DNA of 64,000 bases from Pedobacter changchengzhani (GTDB lineage Bacteria > Bacteroidota > Bacteroidia > Sphingobacteriales > Sphingobacteriaceae), in the NCBI RefSeq assembly GCF_004354365.1, contig NZ_SJCY01000002.1, forward strand, positions 434,001 to 498,000, written 5' to 3'. The notes beneath the pieces were generated by a model, which saw only the letters and a program-made list of their open reading frames with translations, did no database searches and was not told where the DNA came from. Position 1 is the stretch's first letter. Every line of letters starts with the position of its first letter. Position numbers and translations under genes: made by a program. This document shows, piece by piece, positions 16,656-25,834 of this stretch.

Positions 16656-18245
16656 ATGATGAGAAATGTAGATTTTTTGGTAATAGGTTCAGGTATAGCG
16701 GGTTTAAGTTTTGCACTTAAGGCAGCAAAGTTTGGTAAAGTTTTAATTGTTACAAAATCTAATGAAGACGAATCTAACACTAAATATGCCCAAGGTGGTG
16801 TTGCAGTTGTTGTGGATAAGGGTGATTCTTTTGAAAAACATATTGATGATACTTTGATTGCTGGAGATGGTTTATGTGATAAAAAAATTGTTGAGATAGT
16901 GGTTAAAGAAGGGCCACAGCGCATACAAGAGATAATTGACTATGGTATAAATTTCGATAAAGACAATGCCGGTTTTTACGATTTAGCTAAAGAAGGCGGA
17001 CATTCTGAGCACCGGGTTTTGCACTATAAGGACATCACTGGTTATGAAATAGAACGTGTTTTGTTAAAGGAAATTCACGAAAATCCTAACATAGAGATAT
17101 TAACACACTACTTTGCGTTAGAGTTAATTACCCAGCATCATCTTGGTGAGTTTGTTGATAAACGTACTAAAGATATTAACTGTTATGGTGTATATGCCTT
17201 TAATACAGAGCGTAACGATGTGGAAAAGATTTTGGCTAAGGTAACGGTTATGGCCGCTGGTGGTGCCGGTCATGTATATTCTGCTACTACAAATCCTGTT
17301 ATTGCAACTGGTGATGGCATGGCAATGGTTTACCGCGCAAAAGGAAAAGTTAGAAATATGGAGTTTATTCAGTTTCATCCAACGGCTTTATACCATCCTG
17401 GAGAGTATCCATCGTTTCTAATTTCTGAAGCAGTTAGGGGTTTTGGTGGTGTACTGCGGCGTAAAAATGGAGAAGAATTTATGCAAGAATATGACGAGAG
17501 GAGATCGTTGGCACCTAGAGATATTGTGGCTCGTGCGGTGGATAATGAGATGAAAAAATCTGGAGATGATTTTGTGTATTTAGATATTACCATGCGTAAG
17601 AAGGCCGATATTTTAAAGCATTTTCCGAATATTTACGCTAAATGTTTATCTATCGGGTTGGATATGACCAAAGATTATATTCCTGTTACACCAGCATCAC
17701 ATTATATGTGTGGCGGTGTTTTGGTTGATGAATATGGACGATCATCAATAAAAAATTTGTATGCTTGTGGCGAATGTTCATCAACAGGTTTACATGGTGC
17801 TAACCGTTTGGCTTCCAATTCATTATTAGAAGCGACAGTTTTTGCACATAGAATTTTTCAGGATGCTATGGAGAATTTTAAAGACAATGTAATTCCGGAG
17901 CATATTCCAGAGTGGGATTCGCATGGTGTAATGCAGACCGATGAAGATGTTTTAGTTACGCACAATTTAAGAGAGTTACAAAAAGTAATGGGCGATTATG
18001 TTGGTATTGTGCGTTCTGATTTTAGGTTGGAAAGGGCCTATCGACGGTTATTTCTAATTTATCAAGAAACTGAAGAATTTTATAAGAAAAATCAAGTTTC
18101 GGTAAAGCTTTGCGAATTAAGAAATGTAATCCAAACTGCTTATTTGGTTATAAAATCGGCCATGCAACGTAAAGAAAGTAGGGGACTACATTATACTACT
18201 GATTACCCAAATCATTCAAAAGAGTTGTCAGACACGGTGCTTTAA
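16656..18245 (+). CDS. nadB: L-aspartate oxidase NadB
   Basis: NadB oxidises L-aspartate to iminoaspartate, the substrate of NadA. The start is one of two tandem ATGs (16656, 16659); an in-frame TTG precedes them. The protein has the FAD motif GSGIAGLSFALKAA at about 10-23, the substrate loop TKYAQGGVAVV, the active-site segment SLAPRDIVARAVDNE, and GANRLASNSLLEATVFAHR near residue 390, with a C-terminal helical domain. At about 529 residues it is family-typical. Confidence 0.97.
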   Translation: MMRNVDFLVIGSGIAGLSFALKAAKFGKVLIVTKSNEDESNTKYAQGGVAVVVDKGDSFEKHIDDTLIAGDGLCDKKIVEIVVKEGPQRIQEIIDYGINFDKDNAGFYDLAKEGGHSEHRVLHYKDITGYEIERVLLKEIHENPNIEILTHYFALELITQHHLGEFVDKRTKDINCYGVYAFNTERNDVEKILAKVTVMAAGGAGHVYSATTNPVIATGDGMAMVYRAKGKVRNMEFIQFHPTALYHPGEYPSFLISEAVRGFGGVLRRKNGEEFMQEYDERRSLAPRDIVARAVDNEMKKSGDDFVYLDITMRKKADILKHFPNIYAKCLSIGLDMTKDYIPVTPASHYMCGGVLVDEYGRSSIKNLYACGECSSTGLHGANRLASNSLLEATVFAHRIFQDAMENFKDNVIPEHIPEWDSHGVMQTDEDVLVTHNLRELQKVMGDYVGIVRSDFRLERAYRRLFLIYQETEEFYKKNQVSVKLCELRNVIQTAYLVIKSAMQRKESRGLHYTTDYPNHSKELSDTVL

Positions 18246-18272
18246 CCCCTAAATCCCCTGAAGGGGACTTTG
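18246..18272. repeat. Small dispersed CCCCT...AGGGG palindrome
   Basis: CCCCTAAATCCCCTGAAGGGG followed by ACTTTG starts directly after the nadB stop. It forms a short CCCCT/AGGGG hairpin and is of a type often found between genes in Bacteroidota. It may serve as a weak nadB terminator. Confidence 0.45.
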
Positions 18273-18346
18273 CCTGTCTGTCGTAAAAATCACTTTTTAA
18301 TCGGTAGTTTTCTAAATACTAACTATTATATACTAACTATTAAAGG

Positions 18347-18856
18347 ATGCCATTAATACTTCCAGTTAAAGATAAATACCCAGTAATTGGGAAAGATAAT
18401 TTTATTGCAGAGAATGCTACAATCGTTGGTGATGTGACTATTGGTAACAACTGCTCGGTTTGGTTTAATGCGGTAATTAGAGGCGATGTAAATGCAATTA
18501 CCATTGGCAGTGAAACCAATATTCAAGATGGTGCCGTAATTCATGCTACTTACTTAAAAGCAAGTACACACATCGGTAATCGGGTATCAGTTGGGCATAA
18601 CGCAATTGTACATGGTTGCGTGGTTAAAGATAACGTGCTTATTGGAATGGGTGCAATTGTGATGGACGATGCAGTGGTGGAGGAGTTTTGTATTATAGCC
18701 GCCGGATCGGTTATTTTAGAGCGGACGATTTGTGAATCGGGATATTTGTATGCTGGCACACCTGCTAAAAAAATAAAGCCCATTACAGATGAGCAAAGGG
18801 CTTTATTGGTTCGTTTACCAGATAATTACATCATGTATTCGAGCTGGTTTGAATAA
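18347..18856 (+). CDS. Gamma-class carbonic anhydrase-like hexapeptide protein
   Basis: A 169-residue left-handed beta-helix protein of the gamma-carbonic anhydrase/PaaY/YrdA group. Hexapeptide repeats run from about residue 20 to 125, with the metal-ligand positions visible as IHATYL, VGHNAIVHGC. The N-terminal NATIVGDVTIGNNCSVWFNA and VIRGDVN are hallmark segments. Enzyme activity is not certain for this subgroup. The gene follows nadB by about 100 bases but has no obvious link to NAD synthesis. Confidence 0.9.
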   Translation: MPLILPVKDKYPVIGKDNFIAENATIVGDVTIGNNCSVWFNAVIRGDVNAITIGSETNIQDGAVIHATYLKASTHIGNRVSVGHNAIVHGCVVKDNVLIGMGAIVMDDAVVEEFCIIAAGSVILERTICESGYLYAGTPAKKIKPITDEQRALLVRLPDNYIMYSSWFE

Positions 18857-18862
18857 TTTATA

Positions 18863-20659
18863 TTAATTGTTTGATCTTCTTGGCGGTTGCGACATTCGAT
18901 CTGGTGCATTTCTCAATCCATTAGGAGGATTTCCTATTGTATTTGGTGCGTTATTATTGTTATTATTGTTATTATTGATGTTGTTGGGTTGTGTTCGTGG
19001 AGTAGTTGGCTTTGGTTGAACAGGAAGTGGGGTTAACGGAATTATTAATTTATCTTCCCTCTCCCAATTTGCTTTTAAATCTACATCTGCTGGTAAATAC
19101 CAAATCTTTTCTGGCTGAAGACCCAAAGCAACATTTCCAGTATCCCAAATTTTGTTTTTATTTTCATCGTAAATAACCCTAATAGCATATTTTCCTGCCG
19201 GATAATTGACATACTTTATGGGTGTATTTTTTGTGATAGCTGTCGATTTTAAAACTTCTTTCTTCTCATTCATCAATTCAACAATATAACTTTTTGTAGT
19301 ATCTGGTACCTCAGCATTCATGGTAATGGTACCAAAATTATCTGTCGATTCTAATTTTAAAACGATGGTAAAGTCTTTATTTTTTGCATCAAATATTGTA
19401 GTAAATGTGCCCTCACCAAATTTAATGTTATAATCCTTTTTCTGTTTCCAGGGATATTTTAAGTAATATTTTAGAAAATTTACGCTGTCCTTTATCATTT
19501 CGAAGTTTGTTCGTCTTACAGAGTCTTCTAGTAATATTACTTTTGATGGGTCAACTGCAGTAATTGGAAGAGGTAATGATAATGTAAGTGTTTTATAAGG
19601 ACTAAGCTTACCACTTGTTAAATTATCTGTTATGGTGATTACACGCTTGTAAGTGTCTTTTTTTTCTCTACTGAAACTAGTCGTTTGTAAAATTTTACCT
19701 TGATCTAAAACGTTAACTTTAATAGAATCAAAACTTAAATCATCTAAATAAACGTGCGCAGAATCGTTATTTTTTGAGAACGATACTTTCTTATTTTCAT
19801 CTAAGTTTTTAAAATCGGATATGGTAATACTAGGATTTTTTAGTTGCTGATTAAAAGTTAACAATATTGATCCATCATCCAGCAATTTTTTATCTTTAAT
19901 TCTAAACTCAGGGGCTAACTCCTTAAAAATTTCTAAGTTGATATTATCCACGCTTTTTTCCAATACCAATGGTTTTTTTATAAATCCAATTTCATCGCTT
20001 AGTTGTTGATAGATTTTATCACCGCCATTTACTTCTTTCAGCGCATATATTTTATATTTTCCTTTTCGCAAGTTGTTTATTTGATAGTGGCCAGCACTAT
20101 CTGTAAGGGTATAAATCGAAGCCCTTTTTTTACCAAATAGTGAATCCCTTTCTAATGGTAAGATAAATACAGTAATATCTTTCTCATACTCGCCTGTTGA
20201 TGAATTGCTAACATTACCAGATATACTAAGCGAATCTAACTCTGGTCCGGTGGAAAATACGTAACTGAGATTTTTTACAATATTTCCTTCATTTACATCT
20301 ATAATGGCTTTACCAAAATTCATGGTATAAGTTGTGTTTTTTTCGAGCGAATCTTGAATCGTTATCTCTAACTTTTTTTGACGTACTTTTAAAACCGGTG
20401 GTTTTTCTTGGTCAGGTGAAATTGTAAATTCTTTAAACTCGTTCGACAGTTTAAAATATTCATCAAATTCTATTAAAATCTTTTTGGCCTTAAAGTTAAC
20501 ACTCAAATTTTTTGGTGTCATACTAATTATTTTAGGTGCAGTTGTGTCTCTTGGCCCGCCTTGGGGACTTTGGATACTTGCACAGCCTAAACTGCATAAT
20601 ATAATGCAAATTGATACATAATTTATGTATCTGAAATAGTATGATTTAAAATTTGCCAT
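18863..20659 (-). CDS. Ig-like (Big_5) surface lipoprotein with Asn-rich tail
   Basis: A 598-residue lipoprotein: signal ending CSLGC (about residue 26), then SPQGGPRDTTAPKI and a Big_5-type Ig-like domain (about 40-130) common in Bacteroidota outer-surface proteins. Further beta-rich domains and a region with YAIRVIYDENKNKIWDTGN follow. The tail is Pro/Asn-rich with a run of nine Asn encoded by a 9-base tandem repeat (about 18946-18975). The role is unknown; outer-membrane anchoring is inferred from the signal. Confidence 0.85.
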   Translation of the reverse strand: MANFKSYYFRYINYVSICIILCSLGCASIQSPQGGPRDTTAPKIISMTPKNLSVNFKAKKILIEFDEYFKLSNEFKEFTISPDQEKPPVLKVRQKKLEITIQDSLEKNTTYTMNFGKAIIDVNEGNIVKNLSYVFSTGPELDSLSISGNVSNSSTGEYEKDITVFILPLERDSLFGKKRASIYTLTDSAGHYQINNLRKGKYKIYALKEVNGGDKIYQQLSDEIGFIKKPLVLEKSVDNINLEIFKELAPEFRIKDKKLLDDGSILLTFNQQLKNPSITISDFKNLDENKKVSFSKNNDSAHVYLDDLSFDSIKVNVLDQGKILQTTSFSREKKDTYKRVITITDNLTSGKLSPYKTLTLSLPLPITAVDPSKVILLEDSVRRTNFEMIKDSVNFLKYYLKYPWKQKKDYNIKFGEGTFTTIFDAKNKDFTIVLKLESTDNFGTITMNAEVPDTTKSYIVELMNEKKEVLKSTAITKNTPIKYVNYPAGKYAIRVIYDENKNKIWDTGNVALGLQPEKIWYLPADVDLKANWEREDKLIIPLTPLPVQPKPTTPRTQPNNINNNNNNNNNAPNTIGNPPNGLRNAPDRMSQPPRRSNN

Positions 20660-20781
20660 GTTTTAAGCGTTTTAACGCATTGTTATATTTTTTGGATTAC
20701 GGATATTTAATTTTTTTTTTAATACAATACAAAGCATCTCTTTTTTTTTGTTTAGTTTGAAGCTAAAATATTGATAATCAG

Positions 20782-22644
20782 CTACTTATTAATATAAACC
20801 ATTAAAACAGATATATCCGATGGTGAAACGCCTGAAATGCGAGAAGCTTGACCTAAAGTACGTGGTTTAATTTTAAATAGTTTTTCTCTTGCCTCTTTTG
20901 AAATGGAAACAATTTTGTTGTAATCAAAATCTGGGTTAATTTCTTTGTCTTCCATCTTCAACATTTTAGCAACAATTTCATTTTCCTTTTCGAAGTAGCT
21001 TTCATATTTTATTTTAATCTCAGCTTGTTCTATTGTTTCGTTATCTAAATCTTTTGTAGCGGCGGCAAGCGGTAGGCTCACTTTTATTAAATCCTGTAAG
21101 CCAACATGTGGTCGTGCAATTAAACTATTAATTTTTACATTTTGATTTAGTGCACTCGAACCCAAGCTTTCTAACATTGGGTTTGCATCTGCCATTTCTA
21201 TACCTTGGCTTTTTGTAAATTTAACTAAAGCGTCTGACGCAGTGATTTTTTTATTTACTTTTTCTAAACGCTCATCGCTTATCAAGCCCAATTGGTGGCC
21301 AATAGGAGAGAGACGAATATCTGCATTATCTTGTCTTAATAATAGGCGGTGCTCTGCTCGCGATGTAAACATTCTATAAGGCTCATCGGTACCCTTGGTA
21401 ACTAAATCGTCAATTAACACACCGATATAACTATCCGATCTTTTCATAATGAGTTCATGCTTCTCGTTAATTTTTTGGTGGGCATTTATACCAGCCATGA
21501 AACCTTGGCATGCGGCTTCTTCATAACCTGTGGTACCGTTAATCTGTCCGGCTAGAAAAAGATTACTAATATTTTTTGTTTCTAAAGTTAGCGACAATTG
21601 GGTAGGCGGAAAAAAGTCATACTCAATTGCATAACCCGGTCTAAACATTTTTGCTTGTTCAAATCCTGGAATTAATCTCAACGCTTTTAACTGAATATCT
21701 TCTGGCAATGAAGTTGAAAAACCGTTAACATAAATTTCGCACGTGTTCCAACCTTCAGGTTCTACAAATATTTGATGTCTATCTCGTTCTGCAAATCTGT
21801 TAATTTTATCTTCAATTGATGGGCAATAACGTGGGCCTAAACCTTTAATTCTACCGGTAAACATTGGCGATTTTTCAAAACCTTCTTTCAAAGTTTCGTG
21901 TACTTCGCTATTTGTATAGGTAATCCAGCAACATCTTTTATCTGTCGAAACTTCAGTATCGGTATAAGAAAACTTACCAGGATTTTCATCTCCCCACTGT
22001 TCTTCCATTTTAGAATAATCCAAACTTCGGCCATCAACACGGGGAGGGGTGCCAGTTTTCATCCGTCCAGATTCCATACCAAGTTCAACAAGTTGTTCTG
22101 TAATTCCTGTTGATGCTCGTTCTGCAGTCCTGCCTCCGCCAAACTTTTTCTCGCCAATATGCATTACGCCGTTTAAAAATGTGCCGTTAGTCAGTACTAC
22201 AGCCTTGCTTTCTATTTCAATACCGAATGCTGTTTTAACGCCATAAACCACATTGTCTTTTACTAGTAAACCCACAACACTATCTTGCCACATATCAACG
22301 TTTGGCGTTCTTTCCAAAGCCAGTCGCCATTCTTCAGCGAAACGCATTCTGTCTATTTGTGCCCGAGGGCTCCACATCGCAGGGCCTTTAGATAGATTGA
22401 GCATTCTAAACTGAATAGTGGATTTATCAGATATAATACCTGAGTAGCCACCCATTGCATCTACTTCCCGCACAATTTGGCCTTTAGCTACGCCACCCAT
22501 TGCAGGGTTACAGCTCATTTGGGCGATGGTGCCCATGTTCATTGTAATTAGTAAAACAGATGATCCTAAGTTGGCGGCGGCTGCTGCGGCTTCACAGCCT
22601 GCGTGTCCTGCACCAACAACAATCAAATCGTATTTTGAAAACAT
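20782..22644 (-). CDS. mnmG: tRNA uridine-5-carboxymethylaminomethyl modification enzyme MnmG (GidA)
   Basis: MnmG, with MnmE, modifies wobble uridine 34 of certain tRNAs. The 620-residue protein has the FAD motif [17 protein letters not shown] at about 11-27, [17 protein letters not shown] near 45, and the catalytic-cysteine regions TGTPPRVDG and RYCPSIEDK. The C-terminal helical domain contains [17 protein letters not shown]. The 230 bases upstream hold three parS-type palindromes, the nearest 18 bases from the start codon. mnmG is often close to the replication origin. Confidence 0.98.
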   Translation of the reverse strand: MFSKYDLIVVGAGHAGCEAAAAAANLGSSVLLITMNMGTIAQMSCNPAMGGVAKGQIVREVDAMGGYSGIISDKSTIQFRMLNLSKGPAMWSPRAQIDRMRFAEEWRLALERTPNVDMWQDSVVGLLVKDNVVYGVKTAFGIEIESKAVVLTNGTFLNGVMHIGEKKFGGGRTAERASTGITEQLVELGMESGRMKTGTPPRVDGRSLDYSKMEEQWGDENPGKFSYTDTEVSTDKRCCWITYTNSEVHETLKEGFEKSPMFTGRIKGLGPRYCPSIEDKINRFAERDRHQIFVEPEGWNTCEIYVNGFSTSLPEDIQLKALRLIPGFEQAKMFRPGYAIEYDFFPPTQLSLTLETKNISNLFLAGQINGTTGYEEAACQGFMAGINAHQKINEKHELIMKRSDSYIGVLIDDLVTKGTDEPYRMFTSRAEHRLLLRQDNADIRLSPIGHQLGLISDERLEKVNKKITASDALVKFTKSQGIEMADANPMLESLGSSALNQNVKINSLIARPHVGLQDLIKVSLPLAAATKDLDNETIEQAEIKIKYESYFEKENEIVAKMLKMEDKEINPDFDYNKIVSISKEAREKLFKIKPRTLGQASRISGVSPSDISVLMVYINK

Positions 22645-22662
22645 TTTGTTATTTTAGTTTAA

Positions 22663-22678
22663 TGTTCCACGTGGAACA
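22663..22678. promoter_or_regulatory. parS-type ParB-binding palindrome 1
   Basis: TGTTCCACGTGGAACA, perfect, within an 18-bp palindrome (22662-22679). It shares the CACGTG core and GTT/AAC flanks of the widely conserved chromosomal parS sequence and lies 18 bases before the mnmG start codon. Confidence 0.8.
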
Positions 22679-22713
22679 TCTTGTTTTTTATTAAAATATG
22701 AAGCTATAATTTT

Positions 22714-22739
22714 ATCAATGTTTCACGTGAAACATTGAT
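22714..22739. promoter_or_regulatory. parS-type ParB-binding palindrome 2
   Basis: The core TGTTTCACGTGAAACA (22719-22734) equals the general bacterial parS consensus. Flanking ATCAA and TTGAT extend it to a perfect 26-bp palindrome. Confidence 0.88.
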
Positions 22740-22791
22740 TTAGTTCTAAAATTTTGAATAACACAGGGACAATACGCTAGAGTTTATCTTA

Positions 22792-22807
22792 TGTTCCACG
22801 TGAAACA
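22792..22807. promoter_or_regulatory. parS-type ParB-binding palindrome 3
   Basis: TGTTCCACGTGAAACA, identical to the classical Bacillus parS consensus, with one mismatched pair. It is the third site within 145 bases. Confidence 0.88.
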
Positions 22808-22816
22808 TATTTATGT

Positions 22817-22850
22817 TGTCATTGCGAGGCACGAAGCAATCTTTCTAGTT
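22817..22850. repeat. Dispersed intergenic repeat, single arm
   Basis: GTCATTGCGAGGCACGAAGC followed by AATCTTTCTAG matches the arm type seen near 11.38 and 53.28 kb. It lies between the third parS site and the ABC-F gene. Confidence 0.45.
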
Positions 22851-22877
22851 AAGCAGTTCTTCGCACCAGATATTCGA

Positions 22878-24740
22878 TTACTCCGAAAGTTCTAACCACC
22901 GCATCGTGTGTTCATCCAGTATCACTTTCAATTTCTCAATCTCCAATGAAATTTCTTGAATCTTTACATAGTCTGAAGTGTCTATTTTAGTTATTGCAGA
23001 GGATAGTTCTGTAATCTTTGCTTCGGTTTGCTCCATTAATTGTTCACTATCGTCCAACTCTTTTTGTTCTTTAAAACTGAGTTTTTTAGTTGCTTTTATC
23101 GGCGTTGTCTCAGCTGTTTGAGTAGGCGCTTTTTTAGTTTCAACTTTAGTTTTGGGTTGGTCTAAACTTAAACGATACTCAGAATAGTTTCCATTGTAAA
23201 TTTTAACAACGCCTTCACCCTCCATAATAAATAGCTGATCGCTCATTTTATCCAACAAATATCTGTCGTGAGAAACCAACATTAGGACGCCAGGAAAGTT
23301 TTCTAAAAACTCTTCTAATACATTTAAAGTGTCAATATCTAAATCGTTTGTAGGCTCATCCAAGATCAGAAAATTTGGATTTTGCATTAAAACCTTCATT
23401 AAATTTAAACGCTTCTTTTCTCCACCACTTAATTTTTCTACCATGCCATGTTGTTTCTTTGGCGGAAACAAAAATAAGGTAAGTAGGGCAGAAGCGGTAA
23501 TTACAGAACCATCTGCCATTTTAATATATTCGGCATCTGATTTTACAATATCAATAACGCGCTCTTTTGGATCGAAGGTTAAACCACCTTGCTTGTAATA
23601 ACCAAAAACTGTGGTATCTCCTGTGTCAACCTTTCCACCGTCAGGTTTTAATTGACTAGTAATAATATTTAATAGTGTAGATTTTCCTGTTCCATTCTTA
23701 CCGGCTAAACCAATCCTATCACCCTTTTTGAAAGTATAACTGAAATCACTTATAATCGGACGGTTGTCAAAACTTTGTTTTACATGTTCAATCTCAATAA
23801 TCTTTCCACCTTGGCGAGACATCTTCATTTGAAGCGTAACACTTTGATTGTCAGCCTTTTTCTTCGATTTTTCTTCTAAATCGTAAAAAGCTGTGATTCT
23901 TGCATTAGATTTAGTTCCACGAGCTTGTGGCATGCGTCTCATCCACTCTAATTCTTTCTTTAATAGCTGTTGGTTCTTATGTAAAACCGTGGCATCGAGC
24001 GCATCTCTTTCCGATTTCTTTTCTAAATAGTAAGCATAATTTCCATTGTAGTTAAAAATCTTACCTCGATCTAATTCCACGATCGTATTACAGACGTTAT
24101 CTAAAAAGTATCTATCGTGCGTAACTAAAAGAATGGTTTTTTGCCCGGTAGTTAACAGTTTTTCTAACCATTCAATGGTATCGATATCCAAATGGTTGGT
24201 TGGCTCATCTAAAACCAAAATCTCAGGGTCTTCAATTAAAAGTTTAGCTAGTGCCAAACGTTTCTTTTGTCCACCCGAAAGGGTATCTATTTTTTGCTGA
24301 AGATGAGTAATGCCCATTCTGTTTAAAATGGTTTTAATTTCGTGCTCATATTCCCAAGCATTGTGCTCGCTTAATTCTTCATATAAACGATTAAGGGCTT
24401 TTTCATCAGGATTGGGGTCTTCAATCAACTCTTCATATTCCTTGATGAGCTGTTGTTGCTTATTCTCTAAAGAAAAAATAAAATCGCTAATAGAATAACC
24501 ATCGTTGAATGTGGGTTCTTGATCTAAAAATCCGATTTTAACGGCTTTGTTTTTTACTATTTTACCTTCTAGTGGTGGAAATTTTTCGGCGAGTAATTTT
24601 AATAAGGTACTCTTGCCCGCGCCATTAATACCCACCAACGCAACGCGCTGTCCGGAGTTAATACCTAAGGTTAAATTTTTAAATAGCCATTCATCATGGT
24701 AACCATGACCCAATCCTTCTGCCGCAATTAATGTGCTCAA
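22878..24740 (-). CDS. ABC-F family ATPase (Uup-like)
   Basis: A 620-residue soluble protein with two ABC domains and no membrane part. Domain 1 has GINGAGKST (about 36), LSGGQKKRLALAKLL and LDEPTNHLDID; domain 2 has GKNGTGKST (about 342), LSGGEKKRLNLMKVL and LDEPTNDLDID. Between them is the interdomain linker with RMPQARGTKSNARI, and at the C terminus a Lys-rich stretch and coiled coil (about 540-620), the ABC_tran_CTD of Uup proteins. ABC-F proteins act on ribosomes; Uup also binds branched DNA. The exact subgroup is inferred. Confidence 0.92.
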   Translation of the reverse strand: MSTLIAAEGLGHGYHDEWLFKNLTLGINSGQRVALVGINGAGKSTLLKLLAEKFPPLEGKIVKNKAVKIGFLDQEPTFNDGYSISDFIFSLENKQQQLIKEYEELIEDPNPDEKALNRLYEELSEHNAWEYEHEIKTILNRMGITHLQQKIDTLSGGQKKRLALAKLLIEDPEILVLDEPTNHLDIDTIEWLEKLLTTGQKTILLVTHDRYFLDNVCNTIVELDRGKIFNYNGNYAYYLEKKSERDALDATVLHKNQQLLKKELEWMRRMPQARGTKSNARITAFYDLEEKSKKKADNQSVTLQMKMSRQGGKIIEIEHVKQSFDNRPIISDFSYTFKKGDRIGLAGKNGTGKSTLLNIITSQLKPDGGKVDTGDTTVFGYYKQGGLTFDPKERVIDIVKSDAEYIKMADGSVITASALLTLFLFPPKKQHGMVEKLSGGEKKRLNLMKVLMQNPNFLILDEPTNDLDIDTLNVLEEFLENFPGVLMLVSHDRYLLDKMSDQLFIMEGEGVVKIYNGNYSEYRLSLDQPKTKVETKKAPTQTAETTPIKATKKLSFKEQKELDDSEQLMEQTEAKITELSSAITKIDTSDYVKIQEISLEIEKLKVILDEHTMRWLELSE

Positions 24741-24898
24741 TTTATGTGTATTTCAGATTTATAAAAGAAAATTATCGCAAAAGTAAGTATAAATTATTGT
24801 GGAAGTGAATATCACTAAATTAAAGGCAATGATATGGAGAGGAATAGGACATTATATTGATTTAAATCGGTTACCATAGCGCGTTAAGTGGAAACAAT

Positions 24899-24932
24899 AA
24901 AGCAACATGAAGACTCGCTCTTATGTTGCTTT
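24899..24932 (-). terminator. Hairpin between ybeY and the ABC-F gene
   Basis: AAAGCAACAT (24899-24908) and ATGTTGCTTT (24923-24932) form a perfect 10-bp stem with a 14-base loop. It is positioned to end the leftward ybeY transcript and is nearly symmetrical. Confidence 0.6.
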
Positions 24933-25010
24933 GTTATTATTATTAACTAAACTAAAACTGGGTTTTAAATTCAATTATAAGATGAATTCGATTGGAAAAT
25001 GTTACAGCAA

Positions 25011-25442
25011 CTAAGCTATTTCTTTTAATAACGCTAAATATTCGTCTTCTTTAGCTGTCATTAGCGTTTTTGCTGCTTTTCCCTTATCCTTATAGCCTAA
25101 TAAATGTAATACGCCATGTATTATAATGCGACAAACTTCGTCAAAATTGTTGGTTTTAAACGTTTGCGCATTTTCTTTAACCCGTTCAATACTGATGAAA
25201 ATGTCACTTACGATAAGTTTTTCAACCTCAGAGTTATCAAAAGTGATAATGTCGGTATAGGTATCGTGATTTAGGTATTGTTGGTTAATGCCCAGTAAAT
25301 ACTCATCGCTACAGAAAATAAAATTAAGCTCACCAAGTTTAAAGCCTTCTTTTTCGATTGCCATTTTAAGCCATTTTTTTACTTTTAGCTTTTGAGGTAA
25401 ATTGTATTTAACCGATTCGGTAAAGAAAGAAATTGCTGGCAT
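25011..25442 (-). CDS. ybeY: Endoribonuclease YbeY
   Basis: YbeY is a single-strand endoribonuclease involved in 16S rRNA maturation and ribosome quality control. The 143-residue protein has the metal-site region IIHGVLHLLGYKDKGK (about 109-124): two of the three His ligands are present and the third is replaced in GYKDK, as I recall is usual in Bacteroidota YbeY. DTYTDIITFD near residue 62 is another family element. It is upstream of the ABC-F gene and follows the DUF4175 gene in the same direction. Confidence 0.93.
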   Translation of the reverse strand: MPAISFFTESVKYNLPQKLKVKKWLKMAIEKEGFKLGELNFIFCSDEYLLGINQQYLNHDTYTDIITFDNSEVEKLIVSDIFISIERVKENAQTFKTNNFDEVCRIIIHGVLHLLGYKDKGKAAKTLMTAKEDEYLALLKEIA

Positions 25443-25834
25443 GTCGATATGATTTATGCCTGCAAACTTATGAAATAAATTTAGTGGTTATTTGGTAAGA
25501 CGACAAAAAATAGATTCCTCCTAAGGCGGAATGGCAGATCTAGATTGGATAATAGTAGGTTTTGCCATCTAGTGCATAGCGAAGGATCTTTGTTAGTGGG
25601 TTATTTGGCTAAAAGGATTTCTACTCCAAAGGAATCCATTTAGAACGAAGTCGGATCCGATAGTTATCGGATGACAAGTTTTGATGCAGTAATGATGGTC
25701 GTTTTAATTAAAACCTCGGGTGCTCTGTGAAAATCTCTGTTATCTCTGTGGTTATAAACGTAGCCAAAATAGATTTCTCCGAAGTTGGAATGACAGACCT
25801 CGATGGAGGAATGACAGATCTAAAAAAGGTCGGC
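25443..25834. repeat. Repeat-filled intergenic region
   Basis: No gene is visible in these 390 bases. They hold several small dispersed repeats: GGAATGACAGA-type arms at about 25786 and 25809 and a GGCGGAATGGCAGA arm near 25525, a TCCGATAGTTATCGGATGAC near-palindrome (25659-25678) matching the perfect palindrome at 62008-62037, and a CTCTGTGAAAATCTCTGTTA stretch (25722-25741) of a kind common in Bacteroidota spacers. Confidence 0.55.
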
